DNA from: Ructibacterium gallinarum
GTDB taxonomy: Bacteria > Bacillota > Clostridia > Monoglobales > Monoglobaceae
Direction of reading: 5' to 3'
Assembly (NCBI RefSeq): GCF_014982785.1
Contig: NZ_JADCKB010000008.1
Span: 1 to 64,000, forward strand
DNA length: 64,000 nucleotides
The position numbers and the translations under genes are program-made. Of the stretch, positions 34,172 to 43,563 are shown one piece after another (position 1 is the first letter of the stretch; each line of letters begins with the position of its first letter). Under the pieces are notes generated by a model. It ran no database searches, was not told the DNA's origin, and saw only the letters and a list, made by a program, of their open reading frames with translations.

Positions 34172-34552
34172 TTAAGACCGCCCCTGCCGTCTGTGCTTCG
34201 GCGTCCATCTGCCGCCCTCGCACGCAGTAATCTTAGAATGGCACTCCTTGCAAAGACTCATGAGATTGTTCTCATCGTGTGTCCCGCCTTGTGAGAGCGG
34301 TTTGATGTGGTGTACTTCCTCGGCGGGGGTAACCTTGCCGCTTTGTCTGCACATCTCACACAATGGGTACTGCGCTATGTGTCTGTCACGGATGCGCTTC
34401 CATGTTCGTCCGTACCTGCGCTTGGCCGCAGGGTCTCTGTCGTACTTCTCGTATCGTTTGTTTTCTGCCTTGGCGTGTTCCTCGCAGAATCGCCCATCTG
34501 TTAGCCTTGGACAACCGGGGTGGGAACACGGCCGCTTAGGTTTATATGGCAC
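34172..34552 (-). CDS. HNH endonuclease next to terminase
   Basis: This 126-residue protein has an N-terminal cysteine motif (CSHPGCPRLTDGRFCEEH), then a basic stretch (RRYGRTWKRIRDRHIAQYP), CEMC, the HNH core EVHHIKPLSQGGTHDENNLM and CKECH. GTG 34552 is proposed because GAGGTG lies six bases upstream. HNH proteins in this position assist cos-site cleavage by terminase in HK97-like phages, and that role is likely here. Confidence 0.87.
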   Translation of the reverse strand: MPYKPKRPCSHPGCPRLTDGRFCEEHAKAENKRYEKYDRDPAAKRRYGRTWKRIRDRHIAQYPLCEMCRQSGKVTPAEEVHHIKPLSQGGTHDENNLMSLCKECHSKITACEGGRWTPKHRRQGRS

Positions 34553-34576
34553 ACACGTCACCTCGCTTTCGTGCAT

Positions 34577-34606
34577 AAAGAAAGCCCCGGCAATTACTGC
34601 CGAGGC
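34577..34606 (-). terminator. Terminator upstream of the packaging genes
   Basis: A 9-bp stem with one wobble (34584-34592 with 34598-34606) is followed on the minus strand by TTTCTTT. It lies between the late-regulator-like gene (34681-35085) and the HNH gene, so the replication transcript could stop here. The late operon would then need its own promoter or antitermination. Confidence 0.65.
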
Positions 34607-34680
34607 AAACATTTTATTCTTTGCTGAGTATATAGTAACATAACAGCCAGGGTGAAAAATAGTGAAAAAGCATGAAATTT

Positions 34681-35085
34681 TTAAATAAATTTTATTCTTT
34701 CTAAAGCCTTGCCATGCAGTAGTTGGACATTGCGGACGGTGCAGTTCATTTCAATTGCAATCTGCTCCCAGGTATGATAGCACAAATATCGAAGCTCTAA
34801 TAAAAGCTGCAGTTCCACATGATCCACGGCCTTGATCGTGTGTGCAATCTGAACCTTGATGTCTATCAGCCTATCCATATCTTCGGCAATCTGGTTTTTC
34901 AAATCTGCTATTTTTACAACGGTATCAGCCATTTTTGACTGTGACATGCTTGGGCTTTTCGGCATATCCGAAATCGTAGACGTCGTTTTTGCCGCTAGTT
35001 CATTCAATGTTCGGATTTGCTCCAGCTTGCTGTTGATTCGCTGGTCAAGCCGGTATGCCTGGGATAAGTATTCTTTTGCCGTCAT
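34681..35085 (-). CDS. Late transcription regulator-like protein (DUF1492)
   Basis: This 134-residue helical protein has a C-terminal sigma-region-4-like HTH (LRYLCYHTWEQIAIEMNCTV, then RNVQLLHGKALERI). The position just ahead of HNH/terminase is typical of DUF1492/ArpU-like regulators that turn on late phage genes. The ATG at 35085 overlaps the stop of the upstream gene as ATGA. A terminator follows at 34577-34606, which this protein may help to bypass. Confidence 0.75.
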   Translation of the reverse strand: MTAKEYLSQAYRLDQRINSKLEQIRTLNELAAKTTSTISDMPKSPSMSQSKMADTVVKIADLKNQIAEDMDRLIDIKVQIAHTIKAVDHVELQLLLELRYLCYHTWEQIAIEMNCTVRNVQLLHGKALERIKFI

Positions 35086-35300
35086 ATTCCGCATTCCTCC
35101 TTCAGTTTGGCAATCAGCATGGCACCGTTTACGTTGGACAGCGTCCGGTACCACTCCGAATGAAAAAATTTTTCTAAGTGGGTTTTGTTTGCCCTTGCTG
35201 ACCGATTGTTTTTATTTATTTTCAAGGCATAAAGCAAATTCCTGTAATCCTTTGCCGCCTGTTCTATAATCGCATTTGCCAGCAATTCATATCCGCTCAT
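35082..35300 (-). CDS. Small phage protein, unknown function
   Basis: This 72-residue helical basic protein (MSGYELLANAIIEQAAKDYR) has a strong GGAGGTG ribosome binding site and is coupled to the late-regulator gene through ATGA. No domain was recognised. Similar short proteins commonly precede DUF1492 genes in clostridial phages. Confidence 0.65.
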   Translation of the reverse strand: MSGYELLANAIIEQAAKDYRNLLYALKINKNNRSARANKTHLEKFFHSEWYRTLSNVNGAMLIAKLKEECGI

Positions 35301-36652
35301 GCAGCACCTCCAATCTGCGACTTTACTGCATCTATCAATTTATTCTGAGACGTTTCTTTTACTTGCAGCGCTTTTAATATAAGCAAATCAATCGTACCGT
35401 CAGCAATGATATGGTGTATCACCACTGTATCGGAAGTTTGTCCTTGCCGGAGCAGCCTGGCATTGGTCTGCTGATATAGTTCCAGGCTCCAGGTCAGCCC
35501 AAACCAAATCAGGGTCGAGCCGCCGCCTTGCAGGTTCAGCCCGTGCCCGGCAGAGGCAGGATGGATAACTGCAACGGGGATTTTGCCGCTGTTCCAGTCT
35601 GCCATATCCACGGAACTCCGAAGTTCCCGGACAGCAAACCGTTTCCGGATCCTTTCAAGGTCATGCCGGAACCAATACGCTACCAGCACCGGTTTGCCGT
35701 TTGCCTGTTCTATCAAATCCTCCAGCGCGTCCAGTTTTCTGTCATGGATGCCGATTATGTTTTTATCCGTGTCATATACCGCGCCGTTCGCCATCTGACA
35801 CAGCTTGTTTGACAATGCCGCAGCGTTCCCGGCGTCAATCTCCCTGCCGCCAATCTGGAGGACGAGGTCTTTCTTTAATTTGCTGTAGATGTTCCATTCC
35901 TTTTCGGACAGCCGGACTTTCACCTCGTTTGTCACACATTCCGGCATAGGAAGGTAGTCGGCACTTTTCATCGAAATGGTAATGTCTGAAATACGTCTGT
36001 AAATCTCCTCATCTGCACCATCTTTAGGTTTGTAAGAAAAAACTACCTGCCCGCTGCGTTTGTCCGGCACAAAGAATTCGTCCCGATAATGCGTGATAAA
36101 TCTGCCGAGACGTTTGCCCATGTCCAGGATCCGAAACTGCGCCCATAAATCCATAAGTCCATTGGCGGAGGGGGTACCCGTGAGCCCTACAATGCGTTTA
36201 ACTGTAGGGCGAACCTTCATAAGGCTTTTGAACCGCTTTGCCTGGTGGCTCTTAAACGATGACAGCTCATCGATAACCACCATATCATAATCGAAAGGCA
36301 GGCCGCTGGACTCCACAAGCCACTGTACATTCTCACGGTTTATGATGTACACGCTGGCAGGTTTTTGAAGCGCCGCTATTCGCTCGGTTTCTGTCCCGAC
36401 CGCAATGGAATATGTAAGGCCTTTTAGGTGATCCCATTTTTGGATTTCCGCACTCCATGTGTCCCGCGCGACTCGCAGCGGCGCAATCACCAGCACCTTT
36501 GCTACCTCGAAAGAATCAAGGCAAAGGTCGAAGATGGCGGTAAGAGTAATGGCCGTCTTGCCAAGCCCCATATCCAATAGGACGGCGGACACAGGGTGCG
36601 TCTTAATAAAATCCGTGACAAAGGTCTGGTATTCATGTGGATTGTATTTCAC
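35297..36652 (-). CDS. SNF2-type DEAD-box helicase
   Basis: This 451-residue superfamily 2 ATPase has Walker A DMGLGKTAITL, the DExx motif VIDELSSFK, VGLTGTPSANG (motif III) and C-terminal motifs including NLQGGGSTLIWFGLTWSLEL and NARLLRQGQTSDTVVIHHII. It probably remodels DNA or acts at the replication fork. It starts with GTG at 36652 with GGGGG just upstream and overlaps the VRR-NUC gene by 20 bp. The two are a standard pair in clostridial phage replication modules. Confidence 0.92.
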   Translation of the reverse strand: MKYNPHEYQTFVTDFIKTHPVSAVLLDMGLGKTAITLTAIFDLCLDSFEVAKVLVIAPLRVARDTWSAEIQKWDHLKGLTYSIAVGTETERIAALQKPASVYIINRENVQWLVESSGLPFDYDMVVIDELSSFKSHQAKRFKSLMKVRPTVKRIVGLTGTPSANGLMDLWAQFRILDMGKRLGRFITHYRDEFFVPDKRSGQVVFSYKPKDGADEEIYRRISDITISMKSADYLPMPECVTNEVKVRLSEKEWNIYSKLKKDLVLQIGGREIDAGNAAALSNKLCQMANGAVYDTDKNIIGIHDRKLDALEDLIEQANGKPVLVAYWFRHDLERIRKRFAVRELRSSVDMADWNSGKIPVAVIHPASAGHGLNLQGGGSTLIWFGLTWSLELYQQTNARLLRQGQTSDTVVIHHIIADGTIDLLILKALQVKETSQNKLIDAVKSQIGGAA

Positions 36653-36914
36653 TTAATATCCCCCCAATCTGTTCCGCGCAGTCAATCACATAAACCAGAA
36701 AGCCGAGACGCTCCAACATCCGCTTTCTGTGTTCCTGCAATGGCCGCAGCTGTTGCCCAGGCGCTTTCAGTTCTGCAAACGCCATTTTACCGTCTGGCAA
36801 AAGTATGATGCGGTCAGGTACACCGCTAAAGGCCGGGGAGACAAATTTCAGGCAGAGGCCGCCTTTGGACTCGACTGCTTTTTTTAACTTGCTTTCTATC
36901 TGTTTTTCTCTCAT
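36633..36914 (-). CDS. VRR-NUC domain nuclease
   Basis: This 93-residue nuclease has the VRR-NUC core: GGLCLKFVSPAFSGVPDRII, then MAFAELKAPGQQLRPLQEHR and VYVIDCAEQ. The catalytic D-x-x and E-x-K residues are present. It is the minimal phage form of the Holliday-junction-type nuclease family and is paired with the SNF2 helicase downstream. The ATG has ACAGGAG as ribosome binding site. Confidence 0.92.
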   Translation of the reverse strand: MREKQIESKLKKAVESKGGLCLKFVSPAFSGVPDRIILLPDGKMAFAELKAPGQQLRPLQEHRKRMLERLGFLVYVIDCAEQIGGILSEIQST

Positions 36915-37141
36915 AATAAACTCCTGTTTCCGATTGCTGTTTCCAAAAGGGGTAAAACTCTTACGCGCGTATATATGCGTTTGTGTATATTCTTTTCTCT
37001 TATTTTCATTACTTCAATATAGAAATGAGAAACATAAGAAACAAGGAACCCTCGAACGCTGCCGCCGCCGGGGCTTGGGGTGTTTCCAAAAGCTGTTGAC
37101 GATGGTTTTTTGAGAAACCTTGCGCAACGCATTTTAACTGT

Positions 37142-39505
37142 TCATTGTTTCTCATCGGCAACACGCACATAGGCTTTTTGGATTCCATAACCGGGAATCC
37201 GCAGTTTGCCGGATGCATTTTCTGAATAACGCTCCCAGCCGCCCAGCTTGTATAAAATCCCTTCGATTTCATAAGAGTCACTTTTCCGAATGGCCTCGCG
37301 GTTTTTGCCAAAGCACTCGCACCAGATTTCCATTGCGCACACGCGCTCCCGCGGCTGCGTCCCGGTCCGCCGGCTCTCTCCAAACTCAGAGCCGTTCAGG
37401 AAACTGCGCCGTTCAAACAAGTCCATTTTCGGCCATTCCTCCGGCAGCAGGGTATTTAGGTATTCATCCACCAAACCTTCCCGGTCGTCGGTCTCCATCG
37501 CGTCGCGCTGCATAGCGTATGCCTGGGACGCGGCATCGTCCTTTAAAAAGAGCTCTTCGCCGCGGTTATAGTACTCGACTGCTTCCGCCCATATCTGGTC
37601 AACCTGCGTAAGCTCCCACGGTTTGTATTTTCCCTGCCCGGAGACACGCACGGGAAAGAAACGACGGTTCCCTGTGATATCGCGCAAAAAACCGCCGTCG
37701 CTGTTGGTCGTTCCAATAATGATGCAGGAGCGCGGATGGCTTTCCACTGAAACGCCGTATGCCTGCCTGTATTTATCGTCGGTGCGTGAAATAAAGGATT
37801 TAATGGTTTCCACATCCACCTTTTTCATGCCGTTGAGCTCGCTGATTTCCAGTATCCAATACCCCTGCAGCTTTTCGGAGGCAGTCTTGTCTTTCATGTC
37901 CGAAATGGACAGCGAATCGGAAAACCATTGCCTGCCGAGCCGCGCAAAAAGCGTAGACTTGCCGATGCCCTGTTTGCCGTTTAGCACAAGGATGGAGTCA
38001 AACTTCGTGCCGGGCTTGAATATCCGGGCGACTGCGGCCACCAGCGTTTTTCGGGTGACAGCACGGACGTATGGCGTATCCTCTGCGCCCAGGTAGTCAA
38101 CCAGCAACGTATCCACCCGTTTTACACCGTCCCATTTCAAGGCGGACAGGTAGTCCTTTACCGGATGGTACAGCCGTTCTGCGGAGGCTACGGCAAGCAG
38201 GGCGTCCTTAAACTTTGTAGGCGACCAGATGCCGTACATCCTTTCAAAATACATCTTTGCACAGGCAAGATCCGTGTCGCTCCATCCAGGCTTTACTTGT
38301 TTCCAGGGGAGCGCGCCCACCACGTCCAGCATATTTTTAAACTGGTTATACACGATATTTTTCAGATTTTCATCATATTTTAGAATGATACTGATATTCG
38401 TCAGCGTATCTTTGATTTTCCCTGTTTTGTCAATATCCAGCGCGGCCTGCCAGTTCTCCCCGCAAAATTCCGTCTCGGCCCGTGCCATCCTGTCCGCTGC
38501 AAGTACGGCCTTCACTTTTTCGTCTTTTACAGCAAAATCGCCCATTGCCTTAAAGGACGGCAGCTTTGCCGCAGGCGTGTTCGCCGGACATTGTTCGTCA
38601 AGGTCGCGGAACTTATGAATCCGTACCAGGTCAAAGGCGTTGAGCAGCTTTCCACAGGCAGGATCGGTGGCGTGGTGGCTGTATGCAAACCGGCCGTCAT
38701 ACAGCACCAACCCGGCAGAAGAATCCGCAGGGATATAATCAAACCGGCCTGTAACGGCACTTGGAGCATAAACGTCTGCCAGGAAGGTTTCGATGGCGTC
38801 CTCGATGGCGTATGCCCGGCAAAATGCGCCTATCACGCCCGGTTTTATAAGGGGGTCCGCCTGCATGGAAACCGTCCTTTTTGCCACTTCTGATTGCCTG
38901 GACGAAACCGGCCAGGTGCTAACGTCCCGCCAATCGTCATAGCGGGCAAGATAACTGTCCGGGTCGAGTAAGACTCCAGTCTTTACATCACTGAAAAACA
39001 CACCGTTTACAGGCGTGGAGGGCCAGTACATCAGCCGGCATGGCTCGTAGGTTGTATCGTCGAACATATCCATCCCGATTTCTTTCGCCACCATCCTGCT
39101 GACTGCTGGATACTCATCTTCCGATATTTCACGGGAAAGGGGGATGATCAGCCGGAGCCTGGGGTGTTCTGCGGTGTGTTTATGGGTGGAGTATACGCAG
39201 CATTTATAATCATACAAGGATTGAATTTGCTCCCACACATCGCGCGTAGCGTAGTCCATATCCAGCGTCAGCATACTGCGGCATAGGACATTCCCGTTTC
39301 TGCGCCGTCCCTGGGCAAGGTGCCCGCCCACAAAGCCGCCCACGTCCTTAATCTCATCCTGCCGGCCTTTTTTCATCTTCTGGTATTCTTCCACCGTCTC
39401 GGTCGTTCGGAGGGTGCTGCTTATTTTCAGGCAAAAATCCTCCCAGGAAATGTCGCTGTTTTTCCAGCATTTATCGGTACGCCGGTTCCCAATTGCAATC
39501 TTCAT
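37142..39505 (-). CDS. VapE-type primase-helicase
   Basis: This 787-residue replication protein has an N-terminal primase-polymerase-like domain (about 60-230, with SMLTLDMDYA carrying the acidic metal ligands). The C-terminal VirE/VapE helicase ATPase has Walker A LNGKQGIGKSTLFARLG near residue 485 and WILEISELNGM as Walker B. It probably initiates and primes phage DNA synthesis together with the family A polymerase. ATG 39505 has GAGGAGG seven bases upstream and overlaps the DUF4406 gene by 4 bp. Confidence 0.9.
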   Translation of the reverse strand: MKIAIGNRRTDKCWKNSDISWEDFCLKISSTLRTTETVEEYQKMKKGRQDEIKDVGGFVGGHLAQGRRRNGNVLCRSMLTLDMDYATRDVWEQIQSLYDYKCCVYSTHKHTAEHPRLRLIIPLSREISEDEYPAVSRMVAKEIGMDMFDDTTYEPCRLMYWPSTPVNGVFFSDVKTGVLLDPDSYLARYDDWRDVSTWPVSSRQSEVAKRTVSMQADPLIKPGVIGAFCRAYAIEDAIETFLADVYAPSAVTGRFDYIPADSSAGLVLYDGRFAYSHHATDPACGKLLNAFDLVRIHKFRDLDEQCPANTPAAKLPSFKAMGDFAVKDEKVKAVLAADRMARAETEFCGENWQAALDIDKTGKIKDTLTNISIILKYDENLKNIVYNQFKNMLDVVGALPWKQVKPGWSDTDLACAKMYFERMYGIWSPTKFKDALLAVASAERLYHPVKDYLSALKWDGVKRVDTLLVDYLGAEDTPYVRAVTRKTLVAAVARIFKPGTKFDSILVLNGKQGIGKSTLFARLGRQWFSDSLSISDMKDKTASEKLQGYWILEISELNGMKKVDVETIKSFISRTDDKYRQAYGVSVESHPRSCIIIGTTNSDGGFLRDITGNRRFFPVRVSGQGKYKPWELTQVDQIWAEAVEYYNRGEELFLKDDAASQAYAMQRDAMETDDREGLVDEYLNTLLPEEWPKMDLFERRSFLNGSEFGESRRTGTQPRERVCAMEIWCECFGKNREAIRKSDSYEIEGILYKLGGWERYSENASGKLRIPGYGIQKAYVRVADEKQ

Positions 39506-39933
39506 TTTGAAACCTCCTCGCAAGCCTCAGTGAAGTACCGGATCGGCTGCCGTTTACACTTCGCCTTTTCTATTTCAATCCGCATCCCTTTGGTAATATT
39601 GCCGCCGAACACCCAAAGCTCGGTACATTTGCCAAGCAGCGCAATGTCCATGCAAATCGCTAAGCAGCGCTCGTCTGGATTTGTTTCATCCAGAAACTGC
39701 GGAAACAACAGGTGCGGCGCAATGGGAATATATCCGCTGTCAACCGCAAAACGGCAGTATCTGCGGGCGTTCTCTGCGTTGCGTTCCACATTGCCGGAAA
39801 ATGGCGAACAAATATATACCACCGGCCGGTAGGGATGCCGCCTTTCCTCTTTTTCGATTTTTACCAGGGCTTCGTAGGCAGTCGGGTCATGATAACCTTC
39901 TGGATTAAATTTATTTACACTCATAGATTTCAT
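39502..39933 (-). CDS. DUF4406-like nucleotide-metabolism protein
   Basis: This protein of about 143 residues has the fold of nucleoside 2-deoxyribosyltransferase-like/DUF4406 proteins: PVVYICSPFSGNVERNAENA, YIPIAPHLLFPQFLDET and ELWVFGGNITKGMRIEIEKA. It might act on nucleotides for phage DNA synthesis or signalling. ATG 39933 overlaps the polymerase stop; ATG 39924 is an alternative. Its place between polymerase and primase fits a nucleotide-related role, which remains inference. Confidence 0.8.
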   Translation of the reverse strand: MKSMSVNKFNPEGYHDPTAYEALVKIEKEERRHPYRPVVYICSPFSGNVERNAENARRYCRFAVDSGYIPIAPHLLFPQFLDETNPDERCLAICMDIALLGKCTELWVFGGNITKGMRIEIEKAKCKRQPIRYFTEACEEVSK

Positions 39934-41873
39934 CAGTCCTTTCTGTAAAAGTCGCAGACATAGCCATCGGCGCGGAGCAGTAACCCTTTCGCCCAGGCAG
40001 GCGGCTGTCCCATAATGGAGCAAATCTCTTCAAGCGGCGCCGTTTCAGGCGCTTCTATCACCACTTCGTCATGGACGTGCATAACGATGTTGTATCCTGC
40101 CCAGCCAAGCCGCAGCATTGCTTCGGCGAGAATGTCCCGTGCCGTTGCCTGGACGATATTCTCGACAAACTTGGGGCCGTAGCTTTCGAGGCGCTCCCAT
40201 TTCTTTGCGGCGCCCACACCTTCATAGGTGACGGACTCGCCGCCGAATTTGTTTTCCCCCAGCCGGGGCTTTACATAGGCCAGCCGCCTGCCGGAGGGCA
40301 GAACTATGAACAATATCCCACTTTGATACATAAACCTCATGCCGTGTGTCTGTGTCGTGGTTTTCTGTTTCACACAATCTTTGACTGCGCGGTCAACGTC
40401 CCACCAAAGCTGTACAATATTGGGGTTTGCCTGCCGCCATACGTCCACCAGCGGTTTCAGTTCCGATTCACTAAGTCCCATCTGCAGTGCGCCCATTGCT
40501 TTCAGCGCACCGACGGATCCACCGTAGCCGAGTGCAAGCTCCGCGATTTTCCCTTTCTGCCTTAAATGGCTGTTGAAACCGTGCTTTTCAACGGGGACGC
40601 CAAACATCTGGGACGCGGAGGCGCAGTAAATATCTCCGCCATCTGCAAACACCTTTAACCGCCACCGTTCGCCGGCAAGCCATGCAATCACCCGCGCTTC
40701 AATCGCGGAAAAGTCGGCAACGAAAAACCGGCATTCGGGTTTGGGGACAAAAGCCGTCCGGATCAGTTCGGACAGCATAGTGGACACCGATGGGTACAAC
40801 AGTTCCGCCGCCTCAAAATTCCCTTGCCGGATCAGCGACCGCGCCTGTTTTAAATCCGGCAGATGGTTTTGCGGCAGGTTTTGTACCTGGATTAACCTGC
40901 CGGAATATCTGCCGGTACGATTGGCGCCGTAAAACTGGATGAGTCCTCTCGCCCTGCTGTCTTTGCAGACAGCGTTCTCCATTGCCGTGTATTTCTTTAC
41001 ACTGCTCTTTGCAAGCTCCTGACGGAGCTGCAGAGCCAGCCTTGTACTGCCATCGGCATTTTCTAAAAGCGATACCACCGCATCCTTTGCAAGAGACTCC
41101 GTGATGACGCCATTCTGGCGCAGCCATTCTTTCATTTGCGCAGCGGAATTGGGGTTGTCCAGCCCCGTGATTGTACGGGCAAGTTTCATATTGGTTTCCT
41201 GAAATGCCGCGTCGCAGGACATGGCCTGTTGTACCAATTCCAGGTCAAGCAGAACGCCTCGGTCATTGATCTGCTGGTCAAGCCGGTAGTTTTGCCACTC
41301 GGACTCAGGTACCGGAAATTTTGAGAGCCGTTTCTGAATTCCCATTTCCGTTTCCACATCACGCAGGTTGTATGCCTTAAAGCGCGACCAGCGCAGTGGA
41401 TCGTCTTGAGGGAGACGCCGATACAGCGTCCCGTCCTTTTGCCTGGCCGGCGTGCAGAAATACCGGATGAGGTCTTTGCCCTCTTTCAGTTTTTGCTTTT
41501 CAAGACCAAGAACGGCGCCCACACCCTCCAGCGAAAGCGGAAGTCCCAGCGTCGCGGCCCAGACCATCGTGCAGCGCCAGGAGGAAGGATCAAGATAGGC
41601 GCCTACCGGCAAGTTCAGGTACCGTGACAGACATACCCGTTCAAACTGTGCGTTGAATGCCCATTTGAGGACTGCCGGATCAGTAAGTGCTGCAAGCACA
41701 TCGTCTGGGATTTTCTCACCGCAGGCAAGATCGATCACCTGAACTGCACCGCCGTCTATGGCGCAGCCGAAAAGCAGGATTTCAAAGTCATCTGACTCCG
41801 TATAGCGGTAAACCCCGCTTTTGGCGAGGTTTACCGAGGAGTAGGTTTCAATGTCAATATTTATGTATTTCAT
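39933..41873 (-). CDS. Family A DNA polymerase
   Basis: This 646-residue phage replicative polymerase has a 3'-5' exonuclease domain at the start (INIDIETYSSVNLAKSGVYR with the first D-x-E pair) and a polymerase domain with motif A DFSAIEARVIAWLAGE, an O-helix region and motif C HVHDEVVIE. There is no 5'-3' exonuclease domain, as usual for phage Pol I forms. It is coupled to the DUF2815 gene by ATGA. Confidence 0.94.
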   Translation of the reverse strand: MKYINIDIETYSSVNLAKSGVYRYTESDDFEILLFGCAIDGGAVQVIDLACGEKIPDDVLAALTDPAVLKWAFNAQFERVCLSRYLNLPVGAYLDPSSWRCTMVWAATLGLPLSLEGVGAVLGLEKQKLKEGKDLIRYFCTPARQKDGTLYRRLPQDDPLRWSRFKAYNLRDVETEMGIQKRLSKFPVPESEWQNYRLDQQINDRGVLLDLELVQQAMSCDAAFQETNMKLARTITGLDNPNSAAQMKEWLRQNGVITESLAKDAVVSLLENADGSTRLALQLRQELAKSSVKKYTAMENAVCKDSRARGLIQFYGANRTGRYSGRLIQVQNLPQNHLPDLKQARSLIRQGNFEAAELLYPSVSTMLSELIRTAFVPKPECRFFVADFSAIEARVIAWLAGERWRLKVFADGGDIYCASASQMFGVPVEKHGFNSHLRQKGKIAELALGYGGSVGALKAMGALQMGLSESELKPLVDVWRQANPNIVQLWWDVDRAVKDCVKQKTTTQTHGMRFMYQSGILFIVLPSGRRLAYVKPRLGENKFGGESVTYEGVGAAKKWERLESYGPKFVENIVQATARDILAEAMLRLGWAGYNIVMHVHDEVVIEAPETAPLEEICSIMGQPPAWAKGLLLRADGYVCDFYRKD

Positions 41874-42415
41874 GACAAGAAATCGTCGTCATCCAATGTG
41901 GTAAAATCGTCTTCCGCATTGCTCCTGCTGCTGAGCGGTTCGCCGTCCCGCACCTTTTGGATATTGCCCAGCCCGCAGGCAATCCCGCGGTTTCCATTTG
42001 AATTAAAGGCATAGAAGGTGACAGAGACTCTGGCATATACGCCGCTGTACACCTCGCTGCGGTCAAGGATCGGCTGCACCCTGCTGTCCACAATCTGCGG
42101 CGGGGTGGTGCTGTTGGCGTTGACAAAAAAGCTGTCTTTATATGCCTCGTCCTCGCGTTCCGCGTCACCGTCCCTAAGCGGCAGTTTCAGGGCGGCTTTA
42201 TTGGGGATTTTGCCGCCGAACTTCCCGGCGCCTTCCTTGATTGCTGCGTCAACCGCCGCATTGATTGCAGCTATGGTCTTTTTGTCAGACTTGGGGATAA
42301 TCAGCGAAACGGAGTATTTTTCCGCACTGCCGTTTATTGATTTTGGTTCCCAGACGTTCGCATACGAAAGGCGGACTACACCTGTTACAACTTTGGTATC
42401 TTTCTGATTTGCCAT
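41870..42415 (-). CDS. DUF2815 protein, probable single-stranded DNA-binding protein
   Basis: This 181-residue protein has the DUF2815 signature VVRLSYANVWEPKSINGSAE and a highly acidic C-terminal tail (AEDDFTTLDDDDFLS), like the tails of single-strand DNA-binding proteins. It stands directly before the polymerase gene. ATG 42415 is chosen for GGAGG ten bases upstream. The binding role is inferred from family and context. Confidence 0.85.
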   Translation of the reverse strand: MANQKDTKVVTGVVRLSYANVWEPKSINGSAEKYSVSLIIPKSDKKTIAAINAAVDAAIKEGAGKFGGKIPNKAALKLPLRDGDAEREDEAYKDSFFVNANSTTPPQIVDSRVQPILDRSEVYSGVYARVSVTFYAFNSNGNRGIACGLGNIQKVRDGEPLSSRSNAEDDFTTLDDDDFLS

Positions 42416-42420
42416 TTTTA

Positions 42421-43563
42421 TCAATCCTCCATGTTTTCTCTAAAATCGTTTTTCGCATCTGAAATATGCAGTTCCGGCCGCTTGTCGTTTTCCGGGACAA
42501 GCGTGGGTTTGCCCGGCGGCTTATATACCAAATCGCCAAGGATGTTCTGAAATTCTTTTTTGCCCATCAGCTTTTCCATCTCCGTTAAGGTGATGAGGCT
42601 TGTTTTGTAAATATCGATAAATCCGGCGTTCTTTGCCGCTTCCGCAACTGCCGTTTCGTCTGAAAACTTACGGTTTGATCGGCCCTCGACCAGCTTAAAG
42701 CCGCGCCATTTCTTTCCCTGGCGCAGCGCTGCGTCCAAGGCATAATCTGCTATTTCCTTCGCCCACTTTGTTAAATCGCCGAGCTTTGCAAGGACGTCCT
42801 CAATATCCTTATCGGTCAGCAGTGGCGGAGGCGCAAACTCATACTTGGCAAGAGCCAGTTTTTCCTCAGCCCTTGCGCGGCACCTGACAGCCGCCCGGCA
42901 AAAGGTACACCAGGCACCGGGACAGAACTCGCCCTCACCCTGGAAGGCAAGGGCAGCCTTTGGCTTGAGCGTGGTTTCCGTCCAGGTCATCAGCTCAGGA
43001 ACAGGAATGCTCCATGAGCTGTAATGCTCCCGCCGGGGCTGGTAGATGCTCATGGAAACCTCCGTGATGTCATAGAGGGAATCGAAGAGACGCAGCGCCC
43101 CCAGCGCATACAGCATCATCTGCGGGTTGTTTTCCGCATCCACCAGCACGCCCCGGCCATATTTGAAGTCAATAATGTGGAGCGTGTGATCCGCGACGAT
43201 CAGGCAGTCGCCCGTACCGAAACCGTCCGGGACAAAATCCGAAAAGTCCAGGCGCTGTTCGATGAGGACCAATGGGTCGGCGCAGGATTTTTTTACGTCC
43301 GACAGCGTTTCCAAAACAAACTGGACATAGCCGTCTGTGCATTCGTCCATCTCATCGCAGTCGTAGGGTGATATGGGTTTTTGAGAGCGTCTCTTGAGCG
43401 CCCGTTTCAGTTTGTGCTCCGCAAGGGCGTGCGCCGCTGTCCCTTCTGCTGCCGCCTCCGAGCAGCTGTCTGAAAACTCTTGCTCCAGACGGGCGGAGGG
43501 GGTGCAGCTGAGCCATCGGTGAGACGATGAGGCCGACAACACCGCGTGCTTACTTTTTGGCAT
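42421..43563 (-). CDS. DUF2800 protein, PD-(D/E)XK nuclease-like
   Basis: This 380-residue protein has DUF2800/Cas4-RecB-like features. It contains LSASSSHRWLSCTPSARLEQ at the N-terminus, GTGDCLIVADHTLHIIDFKY as the D...D-x-K nuclease core (about 115-135), and C-terminal cysteines (CPGAWCTFCRAAVRC) typical of an iron-sulphur or zinc cluster. It is probably a 5'-3' exonuclease for phage recombination or end processing, next to a likely single-strand-binding protein. Confidence 0.88.
   Translation of the reverse strand: MPKSKHAVLSASSSHRWLSCTPSARLEQEFSDSCSEAAAEGTAAHALAEHKLKRALKRRSQKPISPYDCDEMDECTDGYVQFVLETLSDVKKSCADPLVLIEQRLDFSDFVPDGFGTGDCLIVADHTLHIIDFKYGRGVLVDAENNPQMMLYALGALRLFDSLYDITEVSMSIYQPRREHYSSWSIPVPELMTWTETTLKPKAALAFQGEGEFCPGAWCTFCRAAVRCRARAEEKLALAKYEFAPPPLLTDKDIEDVLAKLGDLTKWAKEIADYALDAALRQGKKWRGFKLVEGRSNRKFSDETAVAEAAKNAGFIDIYKTSLITLTEMEKLMGKKEFQNILGDLVYKPPGKPTLVPENDKRPELHISDAKNDFRENMED

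Noticed and set aside
36915-37141. Possible small genes between VRR-NUC and the primase-helicase
   Set aside because: The frames here lack ribosome binding sites and recognisable sequence. The gap seems to hold only A/T-rich promoter-like DNA.
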